DNA of 64,000 nt from Brasenia schreberi. Lineage: Eukaryota; Streptophyta; Magnoliopsida; Nymphaeales; Cabombaceae. Under the pieces are notes generated by a model. The model searched no databases. It had not been told where the DNA came from and worked only from the letters and a program-made list of their open reading frames with translations. Of this stretch, positions 37,019 through 47,505 are shown in pieces. How positions within the stretch are numbered: the stretch's first letter is position 1; every line of letters begins with the position of its first letter. The position numbers and the translations under genes were made by a program. The stretch is from NCBI GenBank assembly GCA_036023115.1, contig JAYKKT010000046.1:5917001-5981000 (forward strand). The letters run 5' to 3'.

Positions 37019-38850
37019 GGGGCGTGTTTGATTCACAATATCACGTGAGACGGATCCTTACTTTTAGGAATTATGGTACCAAATCTACGTCCCGAATCAA
37101 ATAACGAACATGAGGCATGACCTTGATTTCACTTAAAAATCTGGCTGTTAAGGGGTGGGCATGTGGAGTTGAAACTTGGAACTCCTCTTATCTATGAATG
37201 CCCTAACAACCCCCCTCCTCCTCTTTCTTTGTGGACAACATTCTCTTCACCCGCTAGTGCTGCTCATCAATCATGCATGCAAGGTATGCCCTAACCCCTC
37301 TCTCCGACCACAGCAATCATATCTGCACCTGGAATTGTTGTAAGATGATGAGTAAACACTATGGTTATTCTCTGCTTCTTGGATCGTACGTTCAAACTCT
37401 GCATCTAAAGCAGAAGTAGTCTTGTCTAGGAGAAGAACATTGGGATCCTTAATAATTGCACCTGCAATTGTTATTCTCTGCTTTTGCCCTCCTGATAACT
37501 GGAGCCCGCGCTCTCCAGAGATAGTATCTGATATAAAGCGATGTGCATTTTCTGTTTCAGCAGCAGCAATGATCTCCTCTTCTGTGACCACCTCTCTCTT
37601 GCCGTATGCTATGTTAGCTCGCATCGTGTCGTTAAATAGAACCGACTCTTGACTGACCAGTCTCATTTGTTGCCTGAGCCGTTTCAATTGAAACCTTTGA
37701 ATTTCAATGCCCATCTCTCACGACACCATTCATCTCGTTTCTACTTTACAAAGATTTTTCATTGTCCGTGAAAATGCTCAAAAGGTGTTTGATGAAATGT
37801 TTATGCATCTCATTCAATTGTTCATTCTATATAACACGGTTGTAGCGTTTTTTGTTTGTGTAGGTTTGTTCATTCAAACTCGTTCATTATTTCTCAATGT
37901 TACATGTGTAAGTAGGTATATATATATATATATATTCAGGCATTTGTTGCATGTTATACATGGTATCCCAACTCTTTGTGTGCTATTGTTTGATATTATT
38001 GTGATTTTTCTTTTTTTATTACTAAATTTCCAATTGAACGGTTTTCTTGGAGGAAGGATATAAATCAAAATTGAAGGTTTCACAAGATATAATGATTGAT
38101 ACTTTTTAGAATGACTTTATTTTAGATATAAAGTTGTAGTTGTAATTGATTTACTATGGACATGAAGTTGTAATTGGTTTTATCCTTGAAATTTTTATAA
38201 ACTTAAAAAATATTTAAAGATATTTGTATTCATCTTCTTTAGATTATATTTATATATTATAGCTCCCCTTTGAGTCAGAATTGCCTTTAGGAATTGAAAG
38301 ATTATGGTGAAAATTTTATAAAAAAGAAAAAATCTAACATATTGTATTTAAAATAATTGTGAATCTCATTTTGGAGTGTATTACTTTTTTGTAAGATTGG
38401 TTTGTTAAAAATAAGTTATGAATCTATTTTATCATGTTGAACAAAAGTTCTTGTTAATATGCTTGTTGTTACCCAACATTCCCAATTATCTTCGAGCAAG
38501 GAGAAACTATGCCAAAAGTTCAAAGGAATGCAAAAATACAAATTGTTGACCGATTGAACATATAGATGTGATTTTTGTAATTATGAACGTTGTTTTGTAG
38601 TTCTAATTGAAATGGTTCATTGATTGATATATATGTGAATGATATTTATCGAACATTACAGTAGTTGTAGGAAGTTGGAACTCAAATAGTAGTTCAAGAG
38701 CAAATCAAATGTGAAACTATGGTTCCGAATGTGAGTTCCAAGTGCAAATCAAACGGGAAACTACGTACGGTCCTTATCATAGGTTTAAGTTCTATGTGGA
38801 CCTAGTATTGTAATTCCAGTACCAACTGCTTGGTACCCTTAATCAAGTGT
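37019..38850. mobile_element. Harbinger-like element carrying an ABCB exon fragment, copy A
   Basis: The left end GGGGCGTGTTTGATTC follows a TTA. The right end near 38,850 (CTTAATCAAGTGTG) is altered by adjoining TA repeats but in copy B reads as the inverted repeat of the left end. The interior contains an ABC-transporter nucleotide-binding fragment (37,271-37,714), AT-rich filler and a subterminal block with repeated GTTCCAAGTGCAAATC-like sequence. No transposase is visible, so it would be non-autonomous. The same element is at 54,723-56,516. Confidence 0.6.
37271..37714 (-). pseudogene. ABCB-type transporter nucleotide-binding-domain fragment, copy A
   Basis: The minus-strand frame matches the second half of a plant ABCB (P-glycoprotein-like) nucleotide-binding domain: [18 protein letters not shown] (Q-loop region), [22 protein letters not shown] (ABC signature), then [11 protein letters not shown]. 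The Walker B catalytic Glu is Lys here (family: LLLDEATSALD), so ATP hydrolysis would be lost. After FERTIQEA the frame slips; the H-loop region ([16 protein letters not shown]) follows in another frame toward 37,290. There is no Walker A and no membrane domain. It starts abruptly inside a transposon-like element, consistent with capture of an exon. Confidence 0.85.
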
Positions 38851-38867
38851 GTATATATATATATATA

Positions 38868-39529
38868 TATGATCATTTGGTTACTTCACATGACATGAAA
38901 ATTAAAATTGACACACATTGCATTCTCCAAAAGGAAAGTTCTAAATACCTAGGGTCAATTTATGGAAGAATTGATGAAGATGTTACACATAGAATTAATG
39001 CTAGTTGGTTAAAATGGATAGGAGCATTAGGTATTCTTTGTGATAAGAAGATACCATTAAAGTTAAAAGGTAAATATTATAGAGCAGCAATTAGGCTTGC
39101 CATGTTTTATGGTTCTGAGTGTTGGGCAGTTAATCATCAACATGTACAAAAGATGTCTAAGAAGGAAATGAAGATGTTGAGATGGATGAGTGGTCATACA
39201 AGAAAAGACCTTATACATAATGAGGTTATTAGAAACAAATTAGGAGTGACACCAATAGAGGATAAAATGAGAGAACATCGTTTAAGATGGTTTGGACATA
39301 TAGAAAGAATATCAAAAGAAGAACATGTAAGAAGGCTAGAAAAACTAAATTTGGAAAGTATTAAAAGAGGTAGAGGACGACCACAAAAGTGTTGGAAAGA
39401 AACAATAAAGAATGATCTAGCTTATTGGGAGTTAACTGCTAACATGGCACACAATAGGGATCTGTGAAAACAAAGAATCCATGTAGCCAACCCCGTCTAG
39501 TATGGGAAAAGGCTTAGTTGTTGTTGTTG
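38868..39529 (+). mobile_element. 5'-truncated RTE LINE, C-terminal frame nearly intact (copy A only)
   Basis: Starts GATCATTTGGTTACTTC (inside the RT ORF of the reference element) and ends in GTTGTTGTTGT. It encodes an uninterrupted frame from about 38,870 to 39,467: [61 protein letters not shown]. The frame ends at a TGA where other copies read TGG in DLWKQRIHV. Flanking TGTATATAT and TATGTATATAT suggest insertion into a TA microsatellite. Copy B lacks it, so it is younger than the segmental duplication. Confidence 0.88.
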
Positions 39530-39530
39530 T

Positions 39531-39570
39531 ATGTATATATTTTTATTATATATATATATTTATTATGTAT

Positions 39571-39626
<56 letters not shown>

Positions 39627-39900
39627 TTTTATTACATGTGTATATGGCTTGTTGAAGCCTAAAATGTTGTAGTTGAATTTAGAGTTTAAGTAGATTTGGA
39701 TCGTGCTTTATATATTCAATCTAATATCTAACAAACATGTAGTCCTGCTGGACAACTCAGCCCGCATCAGTCCCTAGGGTCATATGAGCCATACCATTTG
39801 GCCCTGTTTCAAATATGGGTCGGAATTCTCCAGCCCGGCTCTCAATTTTTTTAGGGCTGAGCTGAAACGGTCCTCGGGGCCAAAGCCATTTTGACGTCTC
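39531..39900. repeat. TA microsatellite and hAT-like element right part, copy A
   Basis: A long TA run (39,570-39,622) is followed by sequence paralogous to the right part of the hAT-like element at 56,932-57,529 (GGCTTGTTGAAGC, then GGCCCTGTTTCAAATATGGG, ending GACGTCTCTA). The left part is missing in A. Confidence 0.65.
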
Positions 39901-40513
39901 TATAAAAAATGCTTTATGCATGCCCCCGAATTGAACCCATTACATGCGATGGTGGGAGCCAAAGAGATCTGTCAGATGAACTCACACTTTGCATGTATCT
40001 TCAAGTCAAGTTTGTCAGATGGTGGCCGCCATGGGCTTTCTACTATGACTTCTTCGCTCTCTCTGTTATATAGGCCGTCCATCATTTCCATCGGACGGTC
40101 TAAAAGATTTTCCATCGACCTATGGTCTTGACGTGGACGTCTACGAAGAGCATTGTGTTTCCTACAATTCTAAGAGCAGATAATTCATTTGACGTGACAC
40201 CCACTTTGATAATAATGAATCTTGAGCGTCCATCTCTATTGTCTTCCCAGTGGACAACACACGTTCCAAAGTCACTTGACCATCTACGGCTCAGATCGGA
40301 TATTAACAGTTACGGTAATACGTCACTTTTCTGAAGGAAGACAAGAGTTTCAGTCAACCTTTTTTTCCACCGTGCACTAAAAAATGTACCGCATACAGAG
40401 GAAACGCGTCTCGCTGATTACTTTACGTCCACAAGGAGAGGACAGTCGGATGGTTTTCGCCTCCACTTCCGTGACGAGCTTCCTTTTCCTTTCTAGCTCC
40501 CGGAGAATCGATC

Positions 40514-40553
40514 ATGGCCGAAGTTCGACTCCCTGGAATCGGTAGCAGATTAG
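40514..40553 (+). pseudogene. Orphan CAMTA exon 1 with upstream region (copy A)
   Basis: A 40-nt exon with ATG, 13 codons (MAEVRLPGIGSRL) plus one base, and an intact donor GTAGGG, paralogous to CAMTA exon 1 at 59,301-59,340 (MAELRLSGIGNRL). The upstream 0.5 kb (40,010-40,513) is also duplicated, including TTATATAGG at about 40,066 and ACGCGT at 40,404-40,409. Homology stops at 41,069 in intron 1 and no further CAMTA exon follows before copy B. It is a promoter plus first exon without a gene, unless it splices to the real exon 2 at 61,676, which lies downstream on the same strand. Confidence 0.85.
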
Positions 40554-41069
40554 GTAGGGATCGAATCTTCTGTTTTCTGTTTGCTATTTGACTATTCCAC
40601 TTGGTTATACATGGATTTAGCATCGATTTTGATTCTTTCGGCTCCTTTTGTTCCCGATCTCATCTCTCATTTACCTTTTGGCATGTCGTTGCTTGTTTGG
40701 AGAAGAAATTGAAAATCGTGCTTGAGTGAGTTGAGTGAGTGGTGCGTGGAGTTTGCTGCAGTGAATGAGACCGTACTCGATAGCAGATAAACGAGATTCA
40801 TGTGACAAATTGGTCAAAGAACGTGCTTGGGCATGATTCGTTTACTGCTTTTCTTAATTTGAATTGAATACTTCCTAAATGATGATTGAGCTGCTAAATC
40901 ATAGGTTTCACAACATGATAAACCGTTGATTTCGTAGATATCTCTTGCTAAGCACAATTTAACGATCTAAACATGTTTTGTTTAAAGAGCTTTGTACTCA
41001 TGATACGTACGTAAGGCTTGATCCACTTTGAGATCATGAAAAGTAGTAGTTTTTATTAGGGAACATATT

Positions 41070-41424
41070 CTCAAAGTTTATATTATGGAGATTCTGATCC
41101 TATCACCGGATTCATTCTCGATCATGTGGAAATTATGACAAATATGAAATCCTGATTAATTGTTTATAGATAAGATGAATTTGAATAAATAATTGAACCA
41201 AAGAGGAGTAAACGACTTGGGATATGAAGGGACTTTGAAAATGACTTTTTACTTTCAATATCGATGATGGTCGTATGACCTTCTAGCACGGTATGACATC
41301 ACACGAGGTTAAGTTTTTGAAAGAAACAATTAATTTTCTATAATGGTACTTCTAAATTAATGTTGAGAGGACACAAGGTACCATTATTGGAGATGACATA
41401 CGATGATTTATGGGAGACTTAAGG
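41070..41424. other. Junction sequence between duplication copies
   Basis: A 355-bp stretch between the end of copy A and the start of copy B with no match at either outer boundary that I can see. It ends in a small tandem repeat (TTAAGGACTTTT / TTAAGGACTTTA) at the copy B start. It may be filler DNA from the duplication or sequence lost at the other boundaries. Confidence 0.6.
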
Positions 41425-41454
41425 ACTTTTACACTTAAGGACTTTATGGGAGAC

Positions 41455-41940
41455 TTTGAGTTAATGTTAATTATGGTTGGGTTAATTAAACTCCTGTTCA
41501 TTAATAGTATTTAATTCATGTTAATATTCTAAATATTCAATTGATGCATCATTAATATATGTGAAAGTCCTAAAGTTTAAAGAGTCACGCATGAGGGACT
41601 TGTGCATGTGATGACCAAGAGGAGACAAAGTTTAGTCCCATTTTAAAGAATGAGATAAGCCTACATGTCTTTTTATATAGTAGGTAGCTCATGAACCTTA
41701 GTTCAAAGAGCTTTGAGAGGATATGCTATACCATATATGCACGCGTTGAGCTTGGGCATGGGTTTGAAAATTGTCTTCGGTCTATTTTTTACACGATTTG
41801 TTTTTATCTAACAGTCAAGAATATTTATACGAGAACGGTTATGGGACGGAGAGGTGTGTCGTTTGGATTGGATTTACAATCCGTTATCCAACATGCAGTG
41901 TATAAATACTTGGTTAGGCCTCCCAAACCACTACGATTTT
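41455..41940 (+). repeat. LTR-like sequence, copy B
   Basis: Paralogue of 18,413-18,850, slightly longer, with TATAAATAC near 41,902 and a CT-rich stretch after it (TTTCTCTCCTCCTC). Tentatively a Copia-type LTR remnant; no internal domain seen. Confidence 0.4.
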
Positions 41941-42360
41941 ACGGTAACATTTTCTCTCCTCCTCTATTCTCTACTTCGTTCTACATGTGGTATTCCCTAC
42001 GATGTGACTGTTTCTAGTCATACTTTCCTCTAGCTATAGGTGATTGAGGCACGATTGAAATCGATTCGAAGTGAGGTACATGTTTTTCGAGTTGTGTGTA
42101 TTTTATCTTTGGAAGAAGGCATTGGTAGCCATAAGTACTCATAACCGGATACTGATTTATCTAAAACTAGTTCGCAAGAGCGAATTACATAGATAATAAC
42201 TTATTTTATGATTATTGCTTCTATTTTTATTTTCAACATCATTTGTTTATAACCTACTTTAGATATGCGGCTATTGTTGTAGATTGGGATATATTTACAT
42301 TTGCTATATATTGATTTATTATGCATATACTTCTACGGATTTAACACACTCACAGTTGGA

Positions 42361-43316
42361 ATTCTACCCTCGAGAACATCTGGTATGCCCATGCTGTGTT
42401 GGCCTTTCTTTATGGAACAGCCAACGAACTGCTGGTATAATTTTTTAAGTACATTTTTCTCATTGATAATTTGGAGAAATTGCACCAAAGTTTGGTTGGT
42501 TTAATTGCCTCGGGACTTGCTCCCCATAAGAAAAGATCTCGACTAGAAAACGTGGTGGGAGGGCTTTACCCCCATACCCATAGTCGGCGGATGTGGCTGC
42601 AACAACGGGGTGTTTTGGGCTTCCAGATAAAAAGATCTCGACCAGAAAACGAGGTGGGAGAACTTTACCCCCATAGTCGTTGGATGTGCCTGCAACAACG
42701 GGGTGTTTGGGGCTTCCAGATAAAGGTGGTATATCTTACCAATAAACAATTAGAGAAACCTCTTACACGAAAACAACCTATTATATAAAACTCCTGGAAC
42801 TTAGCACCCTCACCTCGCACAGCATTAAAGCAAATTGCAAAACTCTTCTCGAAGCATGTAACCATGTAGTGTGGTACGTTGATTTTTGGGTAGCTAGAAA
42901 GGACTACAAACTCACTCGTGTAATAGAAAGGACACCATCAACCACAAAAAAGATTTACATGCATGAAGTCAATGTATTCTGTCTTGCATAAGGGACAACG
43001 GCCATGAAAATCAACCACTGGCTGGTAGATCCTCTAACAGCCACAAACATCTTTCTGTTGGGCTAATCCTTTGATCTTGGACCAACTGCAGGTATGTTTG
43101 CAAAGACGGGCATAGGGAGGGAGATTGATAGCAACGTGGAGAGGGGCCAAATTGAGAGTCAAGTGAAAGAAATGATGGAACGAGAGAAGGGAAAGGAGCT
43201 GAGGACGAGAGCCAAAAAATGGAAAGAGGCGGCAGAAAAGGCTATTGCGCCGGGTGGCTCTTCTCATTCTAATCTCGAGAGGGTGGTGGATGAGGTTCTA
43301 TTCCAAAACTACCTCC
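42361..43316 (+). pseudogene. UGT85-type glycosyltransferase pseudogene (copy B)
   Basis: Exon fragment at 42,361-42,441 encodes the end of a PSPG box (GMPMLCWPFFMEQPTNCW); just before it, STLES-like sequence is broken by a frameshift. A roughly 650-bp intron-like stretch follows, then an acceptor (CTGCAG) at 43,091 and a last exon with GIGREIDSNVERGQIESQV, KEMMEREKGKEL and KAIAPGGSSHSNLERV. Upstream domains are missing. The break sits at the same place as intron 2 of the intact UGT genes, so this UGT lineage already had that intron. The intron-like part holds a tandem duplication of about 95 bp (42,534-42,725; GATCTCGACTAGAAAACG / GATCTCGACCAGAAAACG) that copy A has only once. Confidence 0.82.
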
Positions 43317-44579
43317 TTTTTTCCAACGTATTTCAAATTCCAATCGTGTCTGTTCCTATCTACGTTGAACGGGTTCACCCATAAGGTGACGTACTCGTAT
43401 CTCGTATGTACGAGATATGAGTATGTGTATTGCTATATCCGATACATATTGATATCACAAATGATATATCGGTATATGTAGATGCATACCGGTACATGTA
43501 CTCAATATGGGTAGGGCCTAACGAGCAATGGATAATGGCGGTACGATGGACATGAGCAATTCGACAACCTGAAGAGACTAGGTACCCTTATTAGTATGTT
43601 GATTATTATATTAGTTCAGGTATTTGATGTTTTTTTAGGTACTCGTATTAGTTTTATGTTTAAATTAGTTTCTTTCTATCTTTGTATGGATTTGCTTCTA
43701 TATCTCATTTTTTTCCTCGTTTTTGTTTAGTTTCTTTTCTTCGATGTTGTGTATATGTAAACTATATGTTTGATGAAATGCTTCAACGAGACGTTGAGAC
43801 CTATTTAGTAAGAACTAGAGTTTCTTCTTCTTTTTTTGTTTTGTTTTGGTTTCGTTATGGTTGATGAAATTCTTGGTTCATGTTTGTTTCATATATAAGT
43901 TCAAAAACATTAGATGAAGACTAATTTGAAACTTTACCAACTTTTTCTTATGATATACTTTTTAGTTGGTATTGTATTTATATTTATTTATGTAAAATTA
44001 TCCTTTTATTATGTTTTTTTAATAATGAGGTCTCGTACCTTAATTTTAAAAAAATGTGTGTACCCTATATCCTATCGGATACAAATACCGTACTTATATC
44101 CATGCAACATAGGTTTCTAAGAAAATGGTTTTAGTTAGGTAAGGTAAACTGAACCAGCCAGTTTGGTTTTTTATTTCACTTTGAATCTCAATTCAAATCC
44201 AAAAATATTTTAAAAAGAAGTAAAATTCTTATAAAAACAACAAAAAAAAGTGGTTGAAAGCAGTTTGAACAGTGGTTCTGGCTGATGGAAGTAGAACCGA
44301 AATTTGTTCCAGTTCTAAGTCTGATTTGATGGTTTCCTGACACGATATGATTCCGATTGAAACTATCGGTCTAGATGTAAACCAAACATGTCGAGTTTTA
44401 CAAAGAAAAGAAACAGTAGTTGCAGGTGTTTGCCATATATGTGGCACGGAATAGTCTTGAAGGTAACTTGTATTCGATTTGTTAGCATCTCTCTGTGCAA
44501 CTGGAGCTTTGCGTTTCAATATTCCTTTAATTAATAGTGAGTGGAATGCTTCTAATAATATAAAAGGTTTCATTAAATG

Positions 44580-46747
44580 GCAACAACAACAACTAAGCCT
44601 TTTCCTATATTAGACAGGTCAGCTACATATATTCTTTGTTTCTACAATCCCTATCATGTGCCATGTTATCAATTAACTCAATATAAGGTAAATCATTTTT
44701 TATTATTTTTTTCAAACACTTTCGTAGTCATTCTCTACCTCTTTTAATACTTTCAAAATATGGTTTTTCATACATTTTTACATGTGCTTTTTTCATCTTC
44801 TTTATATATGTCCAAACTATCTTAAACAATATTCTCTCATTTTATCCTCTATTGGTTTCACTCCTAATTTTATTCTAATAACCTCATTATGTATACGGTG
44901 TTTCCTTGTATGACCACTCATCTATCTCAATATCTTCATTTTTGTCACAGACATCTTTTGTATAGACATCTTTTGTATATGTTGATGATTAACTACTCAA
45001 CACCCAAAATCACAAAACATGGCAGGTCTAATTTTTGTTACATAATACTTATCTTTTAACTTTAAGGTATCTTCTTGTCACAAATAATACATGATGCTCC
45101 TCTCCATTTTAGCCAACCTGCATTAATTTTATGTGTAACATCTCCATCAATTATTTCATTACTCTCAAAATTTTACCCTAGGTATTTAAAACTTTCCTTT
45201 TGAGGGATACAATGTGTACCAATTTTAATTTTATGTCATCTAAAGTAACCAAACAATAAACTTACATTTCAGATATTTTGTCTTTGTTCTACTAAGTTAC
45301 AAGCCTTTACTTTCTAATGTTTATCTCCATAGTTTCAATTTTCTATTAACTTTTTGCTTAGACTCCTCTACTAACACTATGACATCTACAAATAACATAC
45401 AATAAAGTACTTCATCTTGAATATATTTTGTTAATTCATCAATCACCATAATAAATAAATATAGATTTAAAGTTGATCCTTGATGTAACCCAATATTAAC
45501 TTCAAAGAAGTTTGTGAGTCCTGACACATGTTTTTGCACCATCGTACATGCCTCTTATAAAGTTTATGTATGTCAATAGGATACATCTTTTTTTCAAAGT
45601 TCTCCAAAGAATATCCCTTGGTATCCTATTGTAAGCTTTTTCGAGATCAATAAATATCATATAAAGGTCTTTCTTTTTTTCTCTAAAATGTTTCATAAGA
45701 TGTCTCAAAAGGTGAATCGCTTCAGCAGTAGATCTGCCTAATTCAAATTGGTTATCTATCGTACTCGATACTTGTCTTAACCTACGTTCGATAATTCTTT
45801 TCCATAATTTCATAGTATAGCTCATTAACTTGATACCTCAATAATTTGTACAATTATGAATGTCTCCCTTGTTCTTATAAATGGGTATGAGTGTACTCGT
45901 TATTTATTCCTCGAGCATCTTTTGGTTTCTTCATATTTCATTAAATAGTCTTGTGAGCCGAGTGGGACCTGTCTCTCCTAAGATCTTCCAAAGTTCTAGA
46001 GAAATATTGTTTGGTACAACAAATTTATCATCCTTCGTATGTTTAAGAGCCTCTTTAACTTCATTCTTTTGAATACATCGATAGAAATTATGGTTTATAT
46101 ACTTTTATGATTTGGCTAACTCTCTCAAGCTAATACTAACATCTTTATTTTTATTAAAAAACTTATAAGAATAGTTTATTTGTTTATTTTTATATCATCA
46201 TTTGCCACTAGAATTTTTCCATCCTCATCATTAATGCATCTAACATAATTACGATCCTTAGTTTTCTTATCTTTAACCTTAGCTATCATAAAAATATCTC
46301 TTTCACCATCTTTTGAGTTGAGTTTTTTCAATAAGTTCTCTAAAATTTTAGCTTTGACTTCAGTGATTGTCTTTTCAATTCTTTCTTTGCTTTTTTATAA
46401 ATCTCTAAAGTTTCATTAGTCTTCTTAGCATAATATAATTTGTAACATGCCCTCTTTGGCTTGATTTTATTGTGCACCACTTCACTCCACCACCACACTT
46501 CTTTTTGTGATGGTACACCTCTCTAAGATTTACCTAATATATCTTTCGTCACTTTCCTAATATGTATAGTCATATTGTTCCACATATCATAAGGTGTATC
46601 AACATAATTCCAAGCATCTCCTTGAAGGACTTTATGTTTAAATATACCTTCTTTCCCGCTTATGAGGTTCCACCACTTAGTTTGAATAGCTCCATGTGCT
46701 CTTTTCTTCTTTGTCCATTTTTTTACCTCTAAATTTATAACAAAACG
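44580..46747 (-). mobile_element. Decayed RTE LINE, copy B, with TSD
   Basis: 5'-truncated RTE with a CAACAACAAC tail on the left. RT pieces survive at 45,321-45,825 ([47 protein letters not shown] with FADD changed to FVDV) and the RT N-terminus at 46,523-46,780 (TKWWNLISGKEG). Target duplication TTCATTAAATG (44,569) and TTCATTAGATG (46,748). Paralogous to 21,389-23,904 but without the 550-bp insert. Non-functional. Confidence 0.88.
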
Positions 46748-47505
46748 TTCATTAGATGACACTTGTGTCAAAACGTTCATTATAACAAAAATCCTGAATG
46801 GGATGCAATTTGTGCTTTGTGTTTCTTATTTAATGCAATCAAATGAAGCTGCCAAAATGTTTGGCATATATATTCAAGGTTAATGCCCCAAGCAAACCAA
46901 ATCTAAGTCTCTAATCAACTTACTTTATATATATATATATATATATATAAAGAGAGAGTGATGGGATTCTACCCAATTTCGGCACTTGTTCACCATCTCT
47001 TTTGGGAGATATGAGTGAATATGTGTTAGCATAGGGATGACCTAATTTTCCTATGCCCATAATGACACCTACTCATTTATGAACACCAATTGCTTTTGTA
47101 TAATATGAATATAATAAAATGACTTTCGTGCTTTTTCAAAACTTATAAATTTTAAAATTTCACTCATTGCACCCAAAAGTAAGGAATGAATAAGATCTGT
47201 GGCAACACATGAGGGACTTCCAGCCACCAAATACAAGAGTTAAAGCAATGGTTCCACACAGGCAAACCACACACAAGGGACTTTGAATCATCACGCATAA
47301 ACGCTTATTGGCACGTCTCCTCCTACATGACACTCTGGGAAGAAGCACAGGTCATCAGTTGCACATAGAAACAGAGATAATAGTGAATGGATGAAAGTGA
47401 TTGCCTCCAGTACTAGTAGTTTTGAAAATCAATGTAGGGCAATGAGTTTACCTTTGCGGTCATACGATAACAAAGACAATCTATAATACGAAGAGAGGCT
47501 GATTT

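Noticed and set aside
37707..38063. 118-codon plus-strand frame with hydrophobic stretches next to the ABCB fragment
   Set aside because: The frame is broken in copy B, includes a TA repeat and has no family match; likely transposon filler.
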